From Calendula officinalis (lineage: Eukaryota; Streptophyta; Magnoliopsida; Asterales; Asteraceae): DNA of 64,000 bases. The notes beneath the pieces are model-generated. The model worked only from the letters and a program-made list of their open reading frames with translations. It was not told where the DNA came from and did not search any database. The position numbers and the translations under genes are program-made. Shown here piece by piece: positions 1 through 12,752 of the stretch. Each line of letters begins with the position of its first letter. The first letter of the stretch is position 1. The stretch spans positions 30,032,873-30,096,872 of the forward strand of contig OY970820.1 of NCBI GenBank assembly GCA_963853835.1. The letters run 5' to 3'.

Positions 1-644
1 TAGTGTTGAGTCAAATAGGTTATGTGCACAATGTGAAGTGACTTTGCTTGATTGGTAGCAACTACTCGGTAAGTGGGCAACCGGGTTCCGAGAAGTCAGT
101 GCGCTGGGCATCGGGTATCGACTAAAAGGGTATCCGACCTTACCTGTATTTGTTGCATGGTTAAGGGGAGGGAGTTGCCCGGGTGTTGGATACGAAACGC
201 TATCGGTTACCGTGGTTTTGGCCGACCATGGTTTAAGGCTCCGGCAGGACCCCGATCTTCTTGGACAAACAGTGATACGTGATTATGTGGCTTTTAGATC
301 GTAGAGATGTCTATGCTAGCTTGTTGGGCTTTACAGAATTTGTAGATTATATTCATTCACTTAGCTTTATGCTAATCCCTCTCTCGTTGAATCTTTTCAG
401 GTTGATCGGTGCTTTGGACGGAATGAGTGACCAAGCTCAGATTGATATGTTTTAAAAAAATGAGCCATGTCGTTTAAGTGACACCGTTAATGTATTGTTT
501 AAGAAATGTTTATTTGGAAGCTTATTGTGGGACCTTGTTTGTAAACTAAACTAAACTAAGATAAACTACACTGACCTAGAGAATAACCTAATCGCCTCCG
601 GGCATTTAAAAAAAAAAAAGCTTTCTAAATTTTGCGGTGTTACA
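1..644 (+). mobile_element. 3' end of an LTR (Gypsy-like family), cut by the window edge
   Basis: This stretch is the reverse complement, with divergence, of the first ~700 bases of the LTRs at 18748-21451 and 24099-26801, and it ends in the same GGTGTTACA terminus at 644. It therefore comes from the same family in the opposite (plus) orientation. The other end and its target duplication lie outside the window, so a solo LTR cannot be told from the 3' LTR of a complete element. The five bases after the end are AGAAA, the expected duplication. Confidence 0.8.
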
Positions 645-2530
645 AGAAAACTCCTACTGTCAGGTATGTCGACCCTCTCAAAATCTATGTTAAGCAGAAG
701 TTCCGTTTCGATGCCAACACACGATTTCAGGTACTACTTTTTTCATTGAGTTTTATTTTTTTATTCTGATTTTTGTTTTATTTTGACAATTAGTTGGTGT
801 TCTTTGTTCTCACGTGCTCGGTATACGATCGTTCTGGTAAGCTTCATCGTTATTATGTGTATAACTTCAATGTTTATCATATACCCTAAACTAAACCCTT
901 GTTTGATGATGTTTTTATTTTACGTTAATGATGAACACTAACTGTTAGCTGATTACATTGACTGCAACTTTTATTTCTTTGACAAATCTTGAGCCTTTGT
1001 GCTTTAACTTGTTTGTATCTTCAGGCACACCAAGTGTTCGTTGAAATTCCCCAATGAAAGTATGAATCTTTACATAACTGTTTTTGATTAATTTGTTCTT
1101 TTAGCATTTAGGTCTTATCTCGTACTTGTATTTTTTTGATGAGTTTAATCTTTCGTTTGTACATGAACTTGTTTCATTTGTACATGAACTTGTGCTTCTA
1201 TTATAATGCATCTTCATATCTTTTTATATATTAGGTTTCATTGGAGAAAGATAATGGTCAGGTTGCATTGGTCCCGCTTTTTCAAAGTGATGAAACAATT
1301 GCTAGAAAGGTATTAATTAATATTTTTGTTAGATAATTGATTACATTGCATATTTGTTTCTGTATGCATAGGCTGGTGATCGTCTGTTCAACTGCAGTTT
1401 CAATAGCAGTAAGAACTTTTAAACATTTTAAATTACCAACATTTTCAAGCAAATTAAGCATGTTAGAGCAACCATTTGTATACATCAAGTGATCTCACAT
1501 TGCAAATGCTATATGTAAGACTTTTAAGATTCTTGCATTTGTTCAGATTAAGATTGGTTAATAAGGATCAAAATCATGTTTTATATACAGAATTCTTTGA
1601 TTATACATGTTTCCGGTCTGGCGGTCTTCAAGCGATTCAATTTTTTGTTTCACATGCACGTTACAATAAGGTACTTATTTGCTTATTTTTTGCTCAATAT
1701 TGTTAGTCTAATATTTCAAATGGGTTGAATATGTTGAAAGTCAACTCGTGTCTATTTATGATATGTAATTTTGAATCTATCTCCATATCTGCAGTCTACT
1801 CAAGTGAAGAGTTGAATGCTCAGATTTTTCTTGAAGAACTAGAGAGTGAACAGGTGTCAAGTCCGCTAAAATTACCCGGTATGCATGTGTGCTGTTTAAA
1901 CTCCCTCTGTTTTGCTACATAATGAATGACATTGGTTTTAATGGTTAACGTTAACAATTTTTACTGTAGGAGAAAATAGTTCTTGGGACATGGTGAGTGA
2001 ACAGGTACCTTACCTTAACCCCTAATTTTTGTAAACATCATATTATTACTATAATTACTACTTCATGGATATGTTGTGGTGGAATCAAACTTGAGGCCTC
2101 ACTCATACATTATCTACTGAGACTGAAGAAATCATGGGGCTTCTTTTTAGTGATATTCAGGTTATACCTTTGTATTCATGTCTTTTTCTCATTTCTAGGT
2201 TTTTTGGGGTTTTAAGCTCCAATTTACATGTTGCCTTTACTCTATGTTTTGAAGTTTGATTAACTGATGGAGACATTGTTCCTCATCCCTGGCATAAGCT
2301 TATCATATATCCCATTAATGAAATAATGTTCTATTTTGTTGGGTCAAACGAATTGTTTAATGCTTTCAACCCAGTGTTTTAATTCGTTAAATTGGATGAC
2401 CCATATTTTTTGGTCAAATGAGTTGTTCGTCAACTCTGCAAGTCTGCATTACTTGTTTAGTTTATTGTAGGTCACGTCAGACAGAAGTCATGATGTGCCT
2501 CTCAACCATGATGATTTGGAGAAAGCATAA
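645..2530 (+). pseudogene. Exon ladder of an unidentified spliced gene, 5' end missing
   Basis: Several short open segments are bounded by good AG and GT sites: about 665-729 (contains DPLKIYVKQKFRFDANTRFQ), 1236-1309 (VSLEKDNGQVALVPLF), 1371-1411 (AGDRLFNC), 1590-1670, 1795-1852 (EELNAQIFLEELESEQ), 1970-2004 and 2470-2530, the last ending in a stop. Intervening bases are T-rich like plant introns. The first segment starts right after an LTR terminus at 644, so the upstream part is missing or displaced. I do not recognise the protein. A functional gene interrupted by an LTR in an intron, or a dead 3' fragment, are both possible. Exon calls are by eye. Confidence 0.4.
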
Positions 2531-3183
2531 AGTCAAGGAAGTTGTTTCTTGCCAAGCGTTCAAGATTTAAAGAGTTCCATTTTGCAAACATTTTTTAGAA
2601 ATAACAATATTGTTTGAAAACGTTGTAACACCTCATATCTTTTAAACTGGATTTTATATTCATAGTCATAAAAGTGTCTTGTAATATGTGATAGGTAGTG
2701 ACTTTTATTTTGATATTACAAGTCACCAAGGTGAGTTTTGACCGAAGCTATGTATTGACTATGACTTTAACAAGATACCTTTGATGTGTGAACTCAATAG
2801 CATACCACCATCTCCACCATCTCCACCATCCGCTCGCCATAGGTAATACTCCATGGCCAAAACATGTTGCAAAATAGTTGCTTGTTGTGACTTTTAAAAG
2901 TCACTAGCTATCACATGTTAACGGTACGCATTAAAATATCGTTCCAGGTACTCGCCGCCGCATTGCGCGGATACCTGCTATAATGATTAAATAGATCCTT
3001 TATAGATCAAGCCTATTATTATTTATTGAGCCTCTACAAATTTTATTTAAAAAATTAACATACATAGTAGGTTATATGGATTTGTTAATTTTTTTTTTGG
3101 GTTACTTAAACGAGTATAAAATTATTTCAAGTTGCTTAAAATCTAAAAAAAAGTTATTTATTCTTCGGCGTTAGTTTCACCAT
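2531..3183. other. Intergenic, nothing recognised
   Basis: AT-rich sequence with a short CCACCATCT repeat near 2810-2830 and a GC-rich patch near 2945-2980. No coding potential or structured RNA was seen. Confidence 0.5.
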
Positions 3184-3859
3184 TAGGGGTGTTCACTATT
3201 CGGATATAACCGGATTGTCCAAATGTACATTTTGGATCAGACTATTTGGATTGGTTATTTGGGTTTTTGGATCGGTTTGGACTTAAACCAAACTAATAGT
3301 TAGAATTTCGGATTGGATTTGGTTTCCGTTGTGAAAACCGGATTGTCCAAAAAAACCAAATAGTAATATATAGTAAATTGGTTTATATACTAACACTTGT
3401 TGGTTTTCATTGTAAGCAATTATGATTTCACTTTTCTTTACATAACTTATAGTAAATTAATTTATATACTAACACTTGTTCCATTTTATATTGTATCAGT
3501 TGGTGATGTACCAATCTATTTGGAGTTTTGATAAAGTTGATGTCAAATTTTGTGCATATATGATTGTAAATGTCACAAGTTATGAATTAGATTTGTTTTT
3601 ATATACAAAGTAGTTTATTATTTTAAAATTTTACATATGAACTTAATATTATTTATGTTATATACTTTTGGAATATTTTGAAAATTTTAAGGAAAAACCA
3701 AATGGATAAAACCAAACCAACCAAATTGTTATTTAGTTCGGATCGGTTTGGTTTTCGAATTAGTTTGGACGGTTCGATTTGAACTTTTAGAAACCGGATT
3801 TTATTTGATTTCACCTATTTGGATCGGATAAAACCAAACCGTCCAAACGAACACCCCTA
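3184..3859. mobile_element. MITE with TAGGGGTGTTC terminal inverted repeats (copy 1)
   Basis: The element opens with TAGGGGTGTTC and closes with GAACACCCCTA, an exact inverted repeat. The interior is non-coding and full of degenerate GGTTTGGAT/AACCAAAC units. A second copy lies at 28212-28881. The termini resemble hAT-type MITEs; I could not find a clean 8-bp target duplication here, so the superfamily is inferred. Confidence 0.75.
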
Positions 3860-4124
3860 AATCACCCTTCAACAACCCATTCCGCCCCAGTTTGGTTCAA
3901 ATTATACGGTAGAAAGAAAAAGTATTTCCTGTTACTTTATTATACAACAATGAAGGAATGAAAAGGAGCCAATTGTTAATCCAATTATACAACACGCTAA
4001 TCAATGATTCAACATATAATTAGAAAAACAGCGAGGCAAAAATGACGCACACACTCTACACATGAAAGACCCAAGTATACATCCCTTTCATCTTTTTCTT
4101 CCTCTGTTAGTTTGTAATCAAATT

Positions 4125-7100
4125 TTACAGTATGGAGTAAGCTCGTATGACCTCAACAATTGGCGCCCTACACAATGGGCATTTCCCTCCTCCACGAACC
4201 AACTCGTTTGCACATTTTGCACACGTGCACATGTGCCCACATCTGTTGCACCAGATATGTTAGAATTGAAAGGGTATTTTAGTCATTTTACTATGTGTTC
4301 ATACCTGTACAACAAAGAATCTATCTGGCTATCACAACAAACGCAACATGTTCCTTTCCTCACTTGACCCCATTTTGATCCATCTTCCGATGTTTCTGCA
4401 CCAATGACTAAACAAAACTCCATTATATTAGTCAAGGGTGAGTATGGGGCGGTTTTTAACTAAAATCAAACCCTAAATCGCAAACTTCGGTTTTTAGAGA
4501 TTGGAAACCGTTTGGTTCGGTTTTTCTCAATAAATCGGGGTTCGGTTTCGGTTTTTTGTTTTCCTTAAAATTTACCAATTTGTTAACTTAAAAGTTATGA
4601 TTCAAACTTTAGTATTTATACAGTTATAGAACCTGGAAAATATTGGAGTAAAACATGTGAAAAATTACAAATGAAATACTCAAAACTTTTTTTTAAATAG
4701 TTAAAAATCAAATCTTTTATAAATATAAAAAATAAATTTTACAAAATTTGAAGATATATATATGGCGGGGAGGACGGTTTTTTCAGTTCGGATTTTCATA
4801 TGCGCCCAAAAACCGCCCCAAATAAAAAGCAGCTCTCGGTTTTTCAAATGGTTTGTTTTTTTCGGTGCGATTAATAAAGTTTCGATTTGGTTTTTCTGCT
4901 AACCCCTAATATTAGTTTAAGGTTCAAGATAGTTAGTTACCTTGTCCATCCCCTGATCGATTTAAAGCAGCAGAAACTTCTTGTCTGACAGATCGTTGTA
5001 ACTCCAGTTGCATATCCATACAAGCCTCAAGCATCCTCTGCATGTGACCCATACCTTGCTGCAGTCTCGCCATGTCAGCCCTCAGATCATTAATCATCTC
5101 CCACTCCTGTTCCATTAACCGTCATTAACTAACCAACCTTAAACGCCACAAACAAATACTAATTTTTTTTAATAAAACTCACGAGTTCAGAACGATGCAT
5201 GGAGTGACGAGACCAACTAGAATAAGGCAAGTGGTGCCAGATTGGCTGTGGTGGCGGTACAGGTGGCGATGGTAGAACCAGTGAAGGTCTGTTATCAGTT
5301 TGTTCATCTCTGTGTTGCTCTTCAGGGGTTGGTAAGTTTCTATGAAGATCCCAATCGATGGGAGCACGGCCTTGTCTGTTGACATATGATTGGATTAATT
5401 GATCTAAATTCTCGCGGAAACCACTACGCAGAAGATTAGAAACACTTCTCCTGCAATAAACAAGAAAAAAAACACTCAATTTAATTGATAATAACAACGG
5501 ATGACAAATATATATTTGTTAGCGACTAATTTATAAGAAAATGTACCTGCTCAAAAGTTCCCTGAGTTCCATGCTATACACATTATCATCCTCGGGTGGG
5601 TGAAACCTATTAACTCTCCTAGCTGGAACATTCACCATTCCTGGTGGATCAGAAGACCCTTCAGCTTCCCGTGACCCATCTTCATGCCAAATTTCATCTT
5701 CTCCACCATTACCTGCACTAGTTTCTTCGTTCCCTGAATTTTCCTCCCAATTTCTTCCAACATTTTCTGAATTCACATCTCTCCATTCATCATAACTTTC
5801 TTCTCTCTCATCTTCAACAACTTGATCTTGAATGGTTGGTTGTTGATTTGGTGTGCTTTGAACAGCTGTAATGTTTTCCAAGGTTCCTGTGCGATCTGTG
5901 ATTTGTGATTGCTCTTGGTTTTCATGTTCGATTACCTGACAAGTGTTTGTGAATGTTAATTGTGAAAATACCTGTGTTATTGGTGTAATTAGAATGGTTG
6001 CTTACTTGATCAAGAATACTGTTTTCTGATATGGACCGCAACCCTTCCCTGGTTTAACAGGACGCCACATCAGCAGACCACAATTACAAATAAAATCTTA
6101 TATAAATAAATCATACCTCAAACCAGAGACAGTGTGACGTTGTCTCAATTGAACCAACTCACTTGCTGCAACTGAAGAAGGCCTCTCATCCTCTACAGGC
6201 CTCTCATTTCTTAAGAATCTCCCTCTCAATAATGACTAACATTAAAAAAATAAAAACTTTTTTAAGTAGGATATATACAAACATTATTATAAACGGGCTT
6301 TTAAAAAAGAGTAGCAAGAAACTAACCTGAATACGGTTACGATGTGCAAAATCAGAAACCGCACGATACTCGGTCAAACCCTGAAGTTCCCTTTGTCGTT
6401 CACTTTCAACTCTCATAAGTAAGTCAATTAAAGCTTGTCTACCACGCAACCTAAGCATATCTCTTCTAATATGCTCTGGTTGACCTTCATGTTGACCACG
6501 TGTACCTCTTTGCTGACTTGTCATTTGAACCCACTCTCTCACAATCCTCACTCTTTCCCTCTCGGTTTCACCGAGCCATTCGGCTCGTGGACTGTTATTA
6601 CCCCTTTGTGCAACACTAGGTGAAGAAGGATCAGTTGCACCAGTTTCTCTCCATCCTTGAACAATGTGTCTAACCCTTTCTCGTTCAACTTCACCTAAAT
6701 TGGGAGTCTGCTCACGGCTCGAACCGTGTTCTTGACCCTCGGTTTGTGGTTCATGAGACCAGGTTTGATAATCGGTTTCACTTCCAGTTACATCCTCTAA
6801 ACTACTTTGATGTTCACTGTTTCTTCTTTCTGTAGTGCTTGAAACATTTGTATTTGAATCCACACTTGTTTGTTGTCTGAGTCTTACTCGGACTCTTTCA
6901 CGTACGTGTTCATCTTCTAATTCTCTCCACATTTGTAGGATAGATGATGCACGGGTGCTCGGTCTTTCAACAGTCCCCTGTCTCCTTGAGGTTGGAGAAG
7001 GTGAAGGAGATTCAGATTCCCTCAAGAACGATGAATCCAACATTGAAACAGTATGCAAACCTGCAAGTGCCATTAATTCGGACTCACGGTTTCTTCTTTC

Positions 7101-7442
7101 AATTGTGGTAATCATTTCTTGTGCTTGTCTAGCAGCCCACCTGCTTAGAATCCGAGAGTGTCGCCTTCTGGCAATGGAGGATTCTGCCAGATCATCACCC
7201 TCGAGATCTGATCTTCTTCTTCTTCTCATAAGCTGATCACCACCCTCGGTTTCATCATCATCTTCTGTGTTTCGTGGGGAGCTGCATGATGCAAATGACA
7301 TACAATCATCCAACTGCCCCCTCATTAATTCCTCAAATCCTCTTTCAAATTCCAAACAGGCATCAGTAGTGTTCTCAGGCTTCTGTGGAATTTGCTGTTG
7401 CTGCTGAACATCAGTCATCTTCTCACTAACCCTACCTCCCAA
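4125..7442 (-). CDS. RING-HC finger E3 ubiquitin ligase (At5g04460/At2g27950-like)
   Basis: Eight coding exons, minus strand: 7418-6327, 6235-6117, 6048-6006, 5935-5547, 5450-5183, 5106-4941, 4395-4305, 4242-4125. They splice in frame at GT-AG sites into 2286 nt (761 aa plus stop); an earlier in-frame ATG at 7442 would add 8 residues. The N-terminus has the family block EFERGFEELMRGQLDDCMSF and Arg/Ser-rich low complexity. Exon 6 encodes a coiled-coil-like segment (DLRADMARLQQGMGHMQ). The last two exons encode a C-terminal C3HC4 RING: CCVCCDSQID, then CGHMCTCAKCANEL and CPLCRAP. The RING Cys/His ligands are all present. By family knowledge this class is an E3 ligase; the substrate is unknown. 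A probable 5'UTR intron runs about 7761-7452. Confidence 0.9.
4433..4908. mobile_element. hAT-type MITE inside an intron of the RING gene
   Basis: Perfect 8-bp duplications ATATTAGT flank it at 4425-4432 and 4909-4916. The ends are CAAGGGTGAG and an imperfect inverted partner, CTAACCCCTA (about 7 of 10 match). The interior is non-coding with GGTTTTT-rich degenerate units. It makes up most of the intron between RING-gene exons 4941-5106 and 4305-4395. Confidence 0.8.
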
Positions 7443-7930
7443 AACCCAACACTATCCACCTTAATTTACCACCAAACAAACCCACACACAAAACTGGCCA
7501 TATCCTAAAGCAAAACCTAACTGATTGACGGAAACCTAACCTTAAATTGATAGAAAAGACTCGTTCAATTTACGAAAAAGTGTTCCGTGCGATAAAATCA
7601 ATAGCACCTGATCAAACATACGATCAAAACCGAATTTTGTGTCATCAAGGATACAACTTAGCATGAATATCAAACAAACCGAATCGAGATCCATCACAAT
7701 CAATGGCACGGACAACGATTCACGAAGCGAATTCAATCTAGATACCGTATAGAAAACGTACCTCTGAAGCAGCGTTGAGGTGTTTCAATAAATTTATACG
7801 AATTAAACCCTATGAGAACTTTTGCACGTGCTCAAATCAAAGCAAAAGCCAATTGGAATCGATGAAGAAGAAGTTATGAAAATTGATTGACCGAAAATGA
7901 AGAAATGAAATCGAAAATCAAAGGAGCGTG

Positions 7931-7942
7931 TAAATATATATA
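7931..7942 (-). promoter_or_regulatory. TATA-like box of the RING gene
   Basis: Minus-strand TATATATATTTA lies upstream of a CT-rich leader. The leader ends at a splice donor (GTACGT, 7761-7756) about 320 bases before the coding start. Assigned by position and composition only. Confidence 0.4.
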
Positions 7943-8085
7943 AATTGTGGAGGGAAGGAGGTTGGATTTGGTTGATAGATGGTAAAATAATTTCAATTTT
8001 GGGGAGAAAATTGTTTGTTGAGCGCGATTTCTATGGCAGAGAATTGACACGTCTACGAATGAAATATCTAAGAACAAGGATGAAG

Positions 8086-8511
8086 CTTTAAAGGGACAAG
8101 GGTTCTCCTTAAAATGTGTTTACCCTTTTTTCTGCCTATTTCTTCGCTTCTTTATTTTTCTTTTATCTCTGACTTAGTGATATATGTATTTTTTACCATT
8201 ATTTATATTTTATAATAATAATTTCACATTTGTAGATTTGTGTTTAATTATTGTATTTTAAAGGGCTTATAATAACTAAAGAAAATGTGAATCTGAATTA
8301 AAAATTACATACACAGAAGTTGTTATCACCTGATTTTGTTTAATTAATAATTTACATATTTTATAAGTCATTCAATATGTCATTTAAGGCATAACTTTTA
8401 TATATTTTATATATAAATATGTGTATATCAACTTTACAAACTTTATAGATTTATTAATTTATATGGCAACTCATATATGAAATTCATAAAAAAATGTTAA
8501 ATCTTAATTTA
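8086..8511. other. AT-rich intergenic, nothing recognised
   Basis: Very AT-rich sequence upstream of the RING gene. No gene, RNA or repeat was recognised. Confidence 0.5.
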
Positions 8512-8513
8512 TA

Positions 8514-8777
8514 CTCCCTCCGTCCCACAAAAAACTTCCCATTTCACTCTAAATTTTTGTCCCACAAAAAACTTCCCATTTCCCATATTTGATGGGCTCC
8601 ACACAATAAAAAACTATTATTTTTAAAGACCCCACCACTAATATCCACTAACTATCTTTCTCTCTCCAATCCAACCTTATATTGTAATCAAAAGTATTAT
8701 CAATGACCTCACCATTAACTATCACCTAAAAAGTTGTGCAAAAGCCAAATGGGAAGTTTTTTGTGGGACGGAGGGAG
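8514..8777. mobile_element. Stowaway-type MITE (Tc1/mariner)
   Basis: It has TA duplications at 8512-8513 and 8778-8779 and the hallmark terminus CTCCCTCCGTCCCACAAAAA. An inverted copy runs through TTTTTGTGGGACGGAGGGAG. The inverted repeat extends at least 30 bp and the interior is non-coding. Length and ends fit the Stowaway group. Confidence 0.93.
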
Positions 8778-8779
8778 TA

Positions 8780-11700
8780 ATTATATATGTCATCATTTAA
8801 AAAAAAATTATTTTTTAAAAGAAATTCAAATTTCATAATGCACCAAAAAAAACCGTGATAAGGTGTGTCTTAAGTCGAGTTATCACACGTTATCTTACGT
8901 ACGCCTATTACCACAACAATGAGCTATTACGTAATAGTAGACTATTAGAGTCTTACATCGCGTTGTCATGATGCGTGTTTTAGAATTTTAGTTTGGATGA
9001 CACATACAAAGTATTAATATGGCCTTTTGCATTTTATATAGTTGTTAGTTTGTTACAACTTTTGGAGACTTCATCTAAATTGATTTTTATTTAATATTTA
9101 AAAAAGTATGTTATAAGTTGAGTGAATTAGAAAGGGCAGGGTGTGTCGACGGTCACATAATGACATAAATATGAGAAATGATGTATCTTCTTATATATTC
9201 TTCTTAGCCATATTTTTATTAATTTCTAAATTTAACATATATAATTCATTAATTCTTTTTCTTCATATTTAATTTTGACATGTAATCAAATTTATAGGCA
9301 CATAAATTAACACAAATAGTATGAATCAATATCATTTATCCATAACTATTTACGGTTGAATGATTTGGGTATTGTGGTGCGAGTGAAAGGAGGACTGTTG
9401 TCGGAGATTCACGCATATGTTTGGCTAAAGTAACGGCGGTGTGGACATGCGTTGGGGTGGCCTTTTCGCCGGCCCAAAATAATCATGTTGACATGTACCC
9501 TTCATCATCCTCTATACTCTAAATACTTGACTTTTCTTTGGGGAAAACATCCAACACGTGCTGTGCTTATTTTTCAGTATTCTCACATTCTTGAATAATT
9601 ACACCAATCTTAATTCCACAAAAAAAAAAAAAAATGAGATTAATATCAATTTATCCAAAGTATGTGCAAACAGATTATGGATAGATGTGCATATACCATA
9701 ATTATTTAATTAAAGGTTTTGATAAGATAGGTTTTAGGACTGTCAATAACATGCATTATATACTTGTATTTTCATTGGTGCATAAGTCATGCCTAAAATG
9801 CATGGTGTGAGTTTTTCATTAATGTATAAATTATAATATTATTATTGACAGTTTTTAGGGTTGTCATTATCAAACCTTTTAATTAATATACATGACACGC
9901 CATATAATAGTATGTATGTTTATTGTGTGTATTTTTATTTATTAAAAAGGTATCTCTTGAGATGATCGAGTTTTATACGTGATGTATGTGACCCAGACAT
10001 TATCTTAACCATATTTAATCATACTTTAACCATATTAATATTTATAATGGAAGAATCAAACTTGTGACTTTTAAGAAATCAACGTAGCTACCTAACACCA
10101 CGTAACGGGCCATAACCTTTGGGCCATAACCTTGCCATGCAAAAATACCTACTCATTTTCCATAATTTTTTTCCTCTTGTTCTTACCTTCTTATCTGTTC
10201 CCATCTCCTCATTTACACCATTCCTTTTTCTTTTTGTGACTCTTATTTTCGTTGGCTGGCTTCGATTAAATTAAACAATATGCACAATATAATATGATAT
10301 CTATATATGTGTCTATATATATTTTGAGATCAATAAAGATTGATCATGACTAGTCGAAAATATTAAAATTGACCGATTTCCTAAGACTAGTTAAATCAAA
10401 TAGCGCACCTAATCAGGGAAAAAGTCAGGAAAAATTCTAAGCGGAATTCTGCTCAAAATTGGTCGTGCTTGTATACAATATTAGCAAGTTCATACTTAGA
10501 ATTATGCTCCCGCCGTCTCAATTCTATTGTCTATATTTCAATTTTGATTTGTCCTGAAATAATTATCTACTTCTAAGTTCAACCAACAAAAAAACAATTA
10601 AGTGAGAAAATAAAATTTTGATTGATAACATTATATAATTAATGTACTTTTCTTAAACAGAATTATTTTTTTAACAAAATTAATTGACCCCACCATAATC
10701 ACGTGGCTCCATCCCTGATCGTAATACCAAGTCCAAAGACAGGAAAGCATGAGATATCGGTGCAACCACTCAAAATTTATCAAGTAGTGTTAATGTAGCA
10801 TTTAAAAAATAACTAATTTTTTTAATATAGGCGATACTTCTAACAAAAATTGTACAACTGGTAGTACCTTAAATTTTCTTTTTTGGTCCAGCCCTTAAAT
10901 TTTCTTTTTTGGGTCTGCCACTAGTCCAACTTCATCAAACATCAAATAGCGCATTAAAAATATTATAATGAGTTAATAAGCAACAAAATTCTTGGATCCT
11001 AAAAACTATAGGGAGTATTAAGCATTCATTGTGATTGTTGTAATCCCTAGCTAAAAGTTAAATTAACCACAATGTTTGACCTAATTAAGTTGAGTCATGT
11101 ATATTCTCCAAGTAGACCAACCTTGATAAACTCCAAAAGCTCAATGTCCAAAATAATGGAATGATTGATATGTTGGCTTCTTGAGGATGGATTTTTGCTA
11201 AAACCCTAGCAAAAGTAGTGATTATACATGATATATGGGAGAGAAGGGATAACATGTGCATGCATATACATGTGCATGGAAACAGGGATTTGTTTCTCTT
11301 CATCCCAATGCCTTTGTCTTCATAGTAATGGACACCCACCCCACCCCACTACCCACCAACTCCCATAATATAGGCATGCATGGACTCTTGTGTTATGGCT
11401 TATTCTCATGCACACATGCATACATGATCATATGTCTTCTTTTTTATATCAATGTACTTTTTTCCACATACTATAATTTCTTGTTCTAGATAATGTGGCA
11501 TGTAGCTATGGCCACTCAATTTGATTTAATTTGATTTTAAGTTAAGCCTTTTTCTCTACTTAAATTCTCCCACTCACTAAAAGGAGTTCTGATACATGAT
11601 TAGTTTTAAGCTTTCCTATTAACTATTTAGTAATTATTCCTCTAATTAATTATAATTAACCCACCTTAATTATTTGTTGGTGCTCTCTTTTTTAGGATAA

Positions 11701-12640
11701 ATTAAGTGTTCAATGAATGCTTTTTGAATGTGAGATAATTAAACTTGATCCAACCCTATATTTTAACATATGATCCTTCTTGGCAATTTGGCATAATATA
11801 GAAAAGCAAGGGTAATTAGAAAACAAAATATTAGTTAATTTCTGGCACTAAAACAAGGACAAAAACTTTCACCTATGTAAGTATGGTTTATGCGTTAGAC
11901 TTTGTTGATTCAGTAGATCTGGTCGGTCGAGCGCTTACTTTGTATAAAAAGCTTGTGAGGGGGTTATGAATATGATGAAAAAATCTACTAATTGTAAGAG
12001 ATCGGTCTAGATGCATGCTATTAGCCTTTCGTAAATAATAAAATCAATTGTTTTCCTTTGGAAAAAGATAAAGTTAGAGTATAAATATGCAGATTTTGGT
12101 TATCATAAAAGTAGTTCTTAGCATAAAAATGATGTACATAATTTTCAATTAAAATCGATCATGTAGATTTGGTGAAGAAAAGGATACAGAGTCTATGTTC
12201 AATTTATCATAAATTAGATATAATTTGCAAAAAGATCATATCTTGAGTTTTGTGGATTTCAAGTTGATGATAACTAGATACCGACAAAATATAATCGTAT
12301 AAGAAATCTTAGTTGAGTGAGAAAAATAAGAAGACATTTGGGCCTTCTCACAATGTGTTTAAAAATCATAAAGTATCGATCGAATTAACACAAAATTGAA
12401 TCATAATTAAAGCTCAAATCTCACTACAAGAATTTGACCCTCATACGACTAAACCTATAGTAACAACATGAGTTGTCACTGTAGAAAACTTTATAATGAA
12501 ATATCGTCGTTATATGGTCGACCAAGTTAATTTTTTCAAGGTATATGGTTGACCAAGCAATACGTATATTAAAAAACGTCCTAGCAAGATGTGTATATCT
12601 TTTTATATTTCTTACCTAAAAAGTATTCTTAACTCATACA
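8780..12640. other. Long AT-rich intergenic region
   Basis: No gene is supported. A half-site resembling a Stowaway end (CTCCCGCCGTCTCAATTCTA) lies near 10507, and a possible decayed partner (GGGAGTATT) near 11010. Short open frames around 11085-11489 are bounded by stops and have no recognisable domain. A poly-A run sits at 9620-9634. Confidence 0.5.
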
Positions 12641-12752
12641 AAGCTATTGCAACAAAATAAACAAATTACAAAGCAGGAGATGCAATTTTTTTTTGCATCT
12701 CCGGAACTACCCAAAAAAAACGAGCTCGTTTACTTTCAAGATTAGAAAGGAC

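Noticed and set aside
10500..11020. Second Stowaway MITE
   Set aside because: One end resembles the family, but no matching opposite end or TA duplication could be established.
11200..11400. Possible microRNA precursor in the CATGTGCATGCATATACATG region
   Set aside because: It is a short palindromic run, not a long near-perfect hairpin, and no known mature miRNA was recognised.
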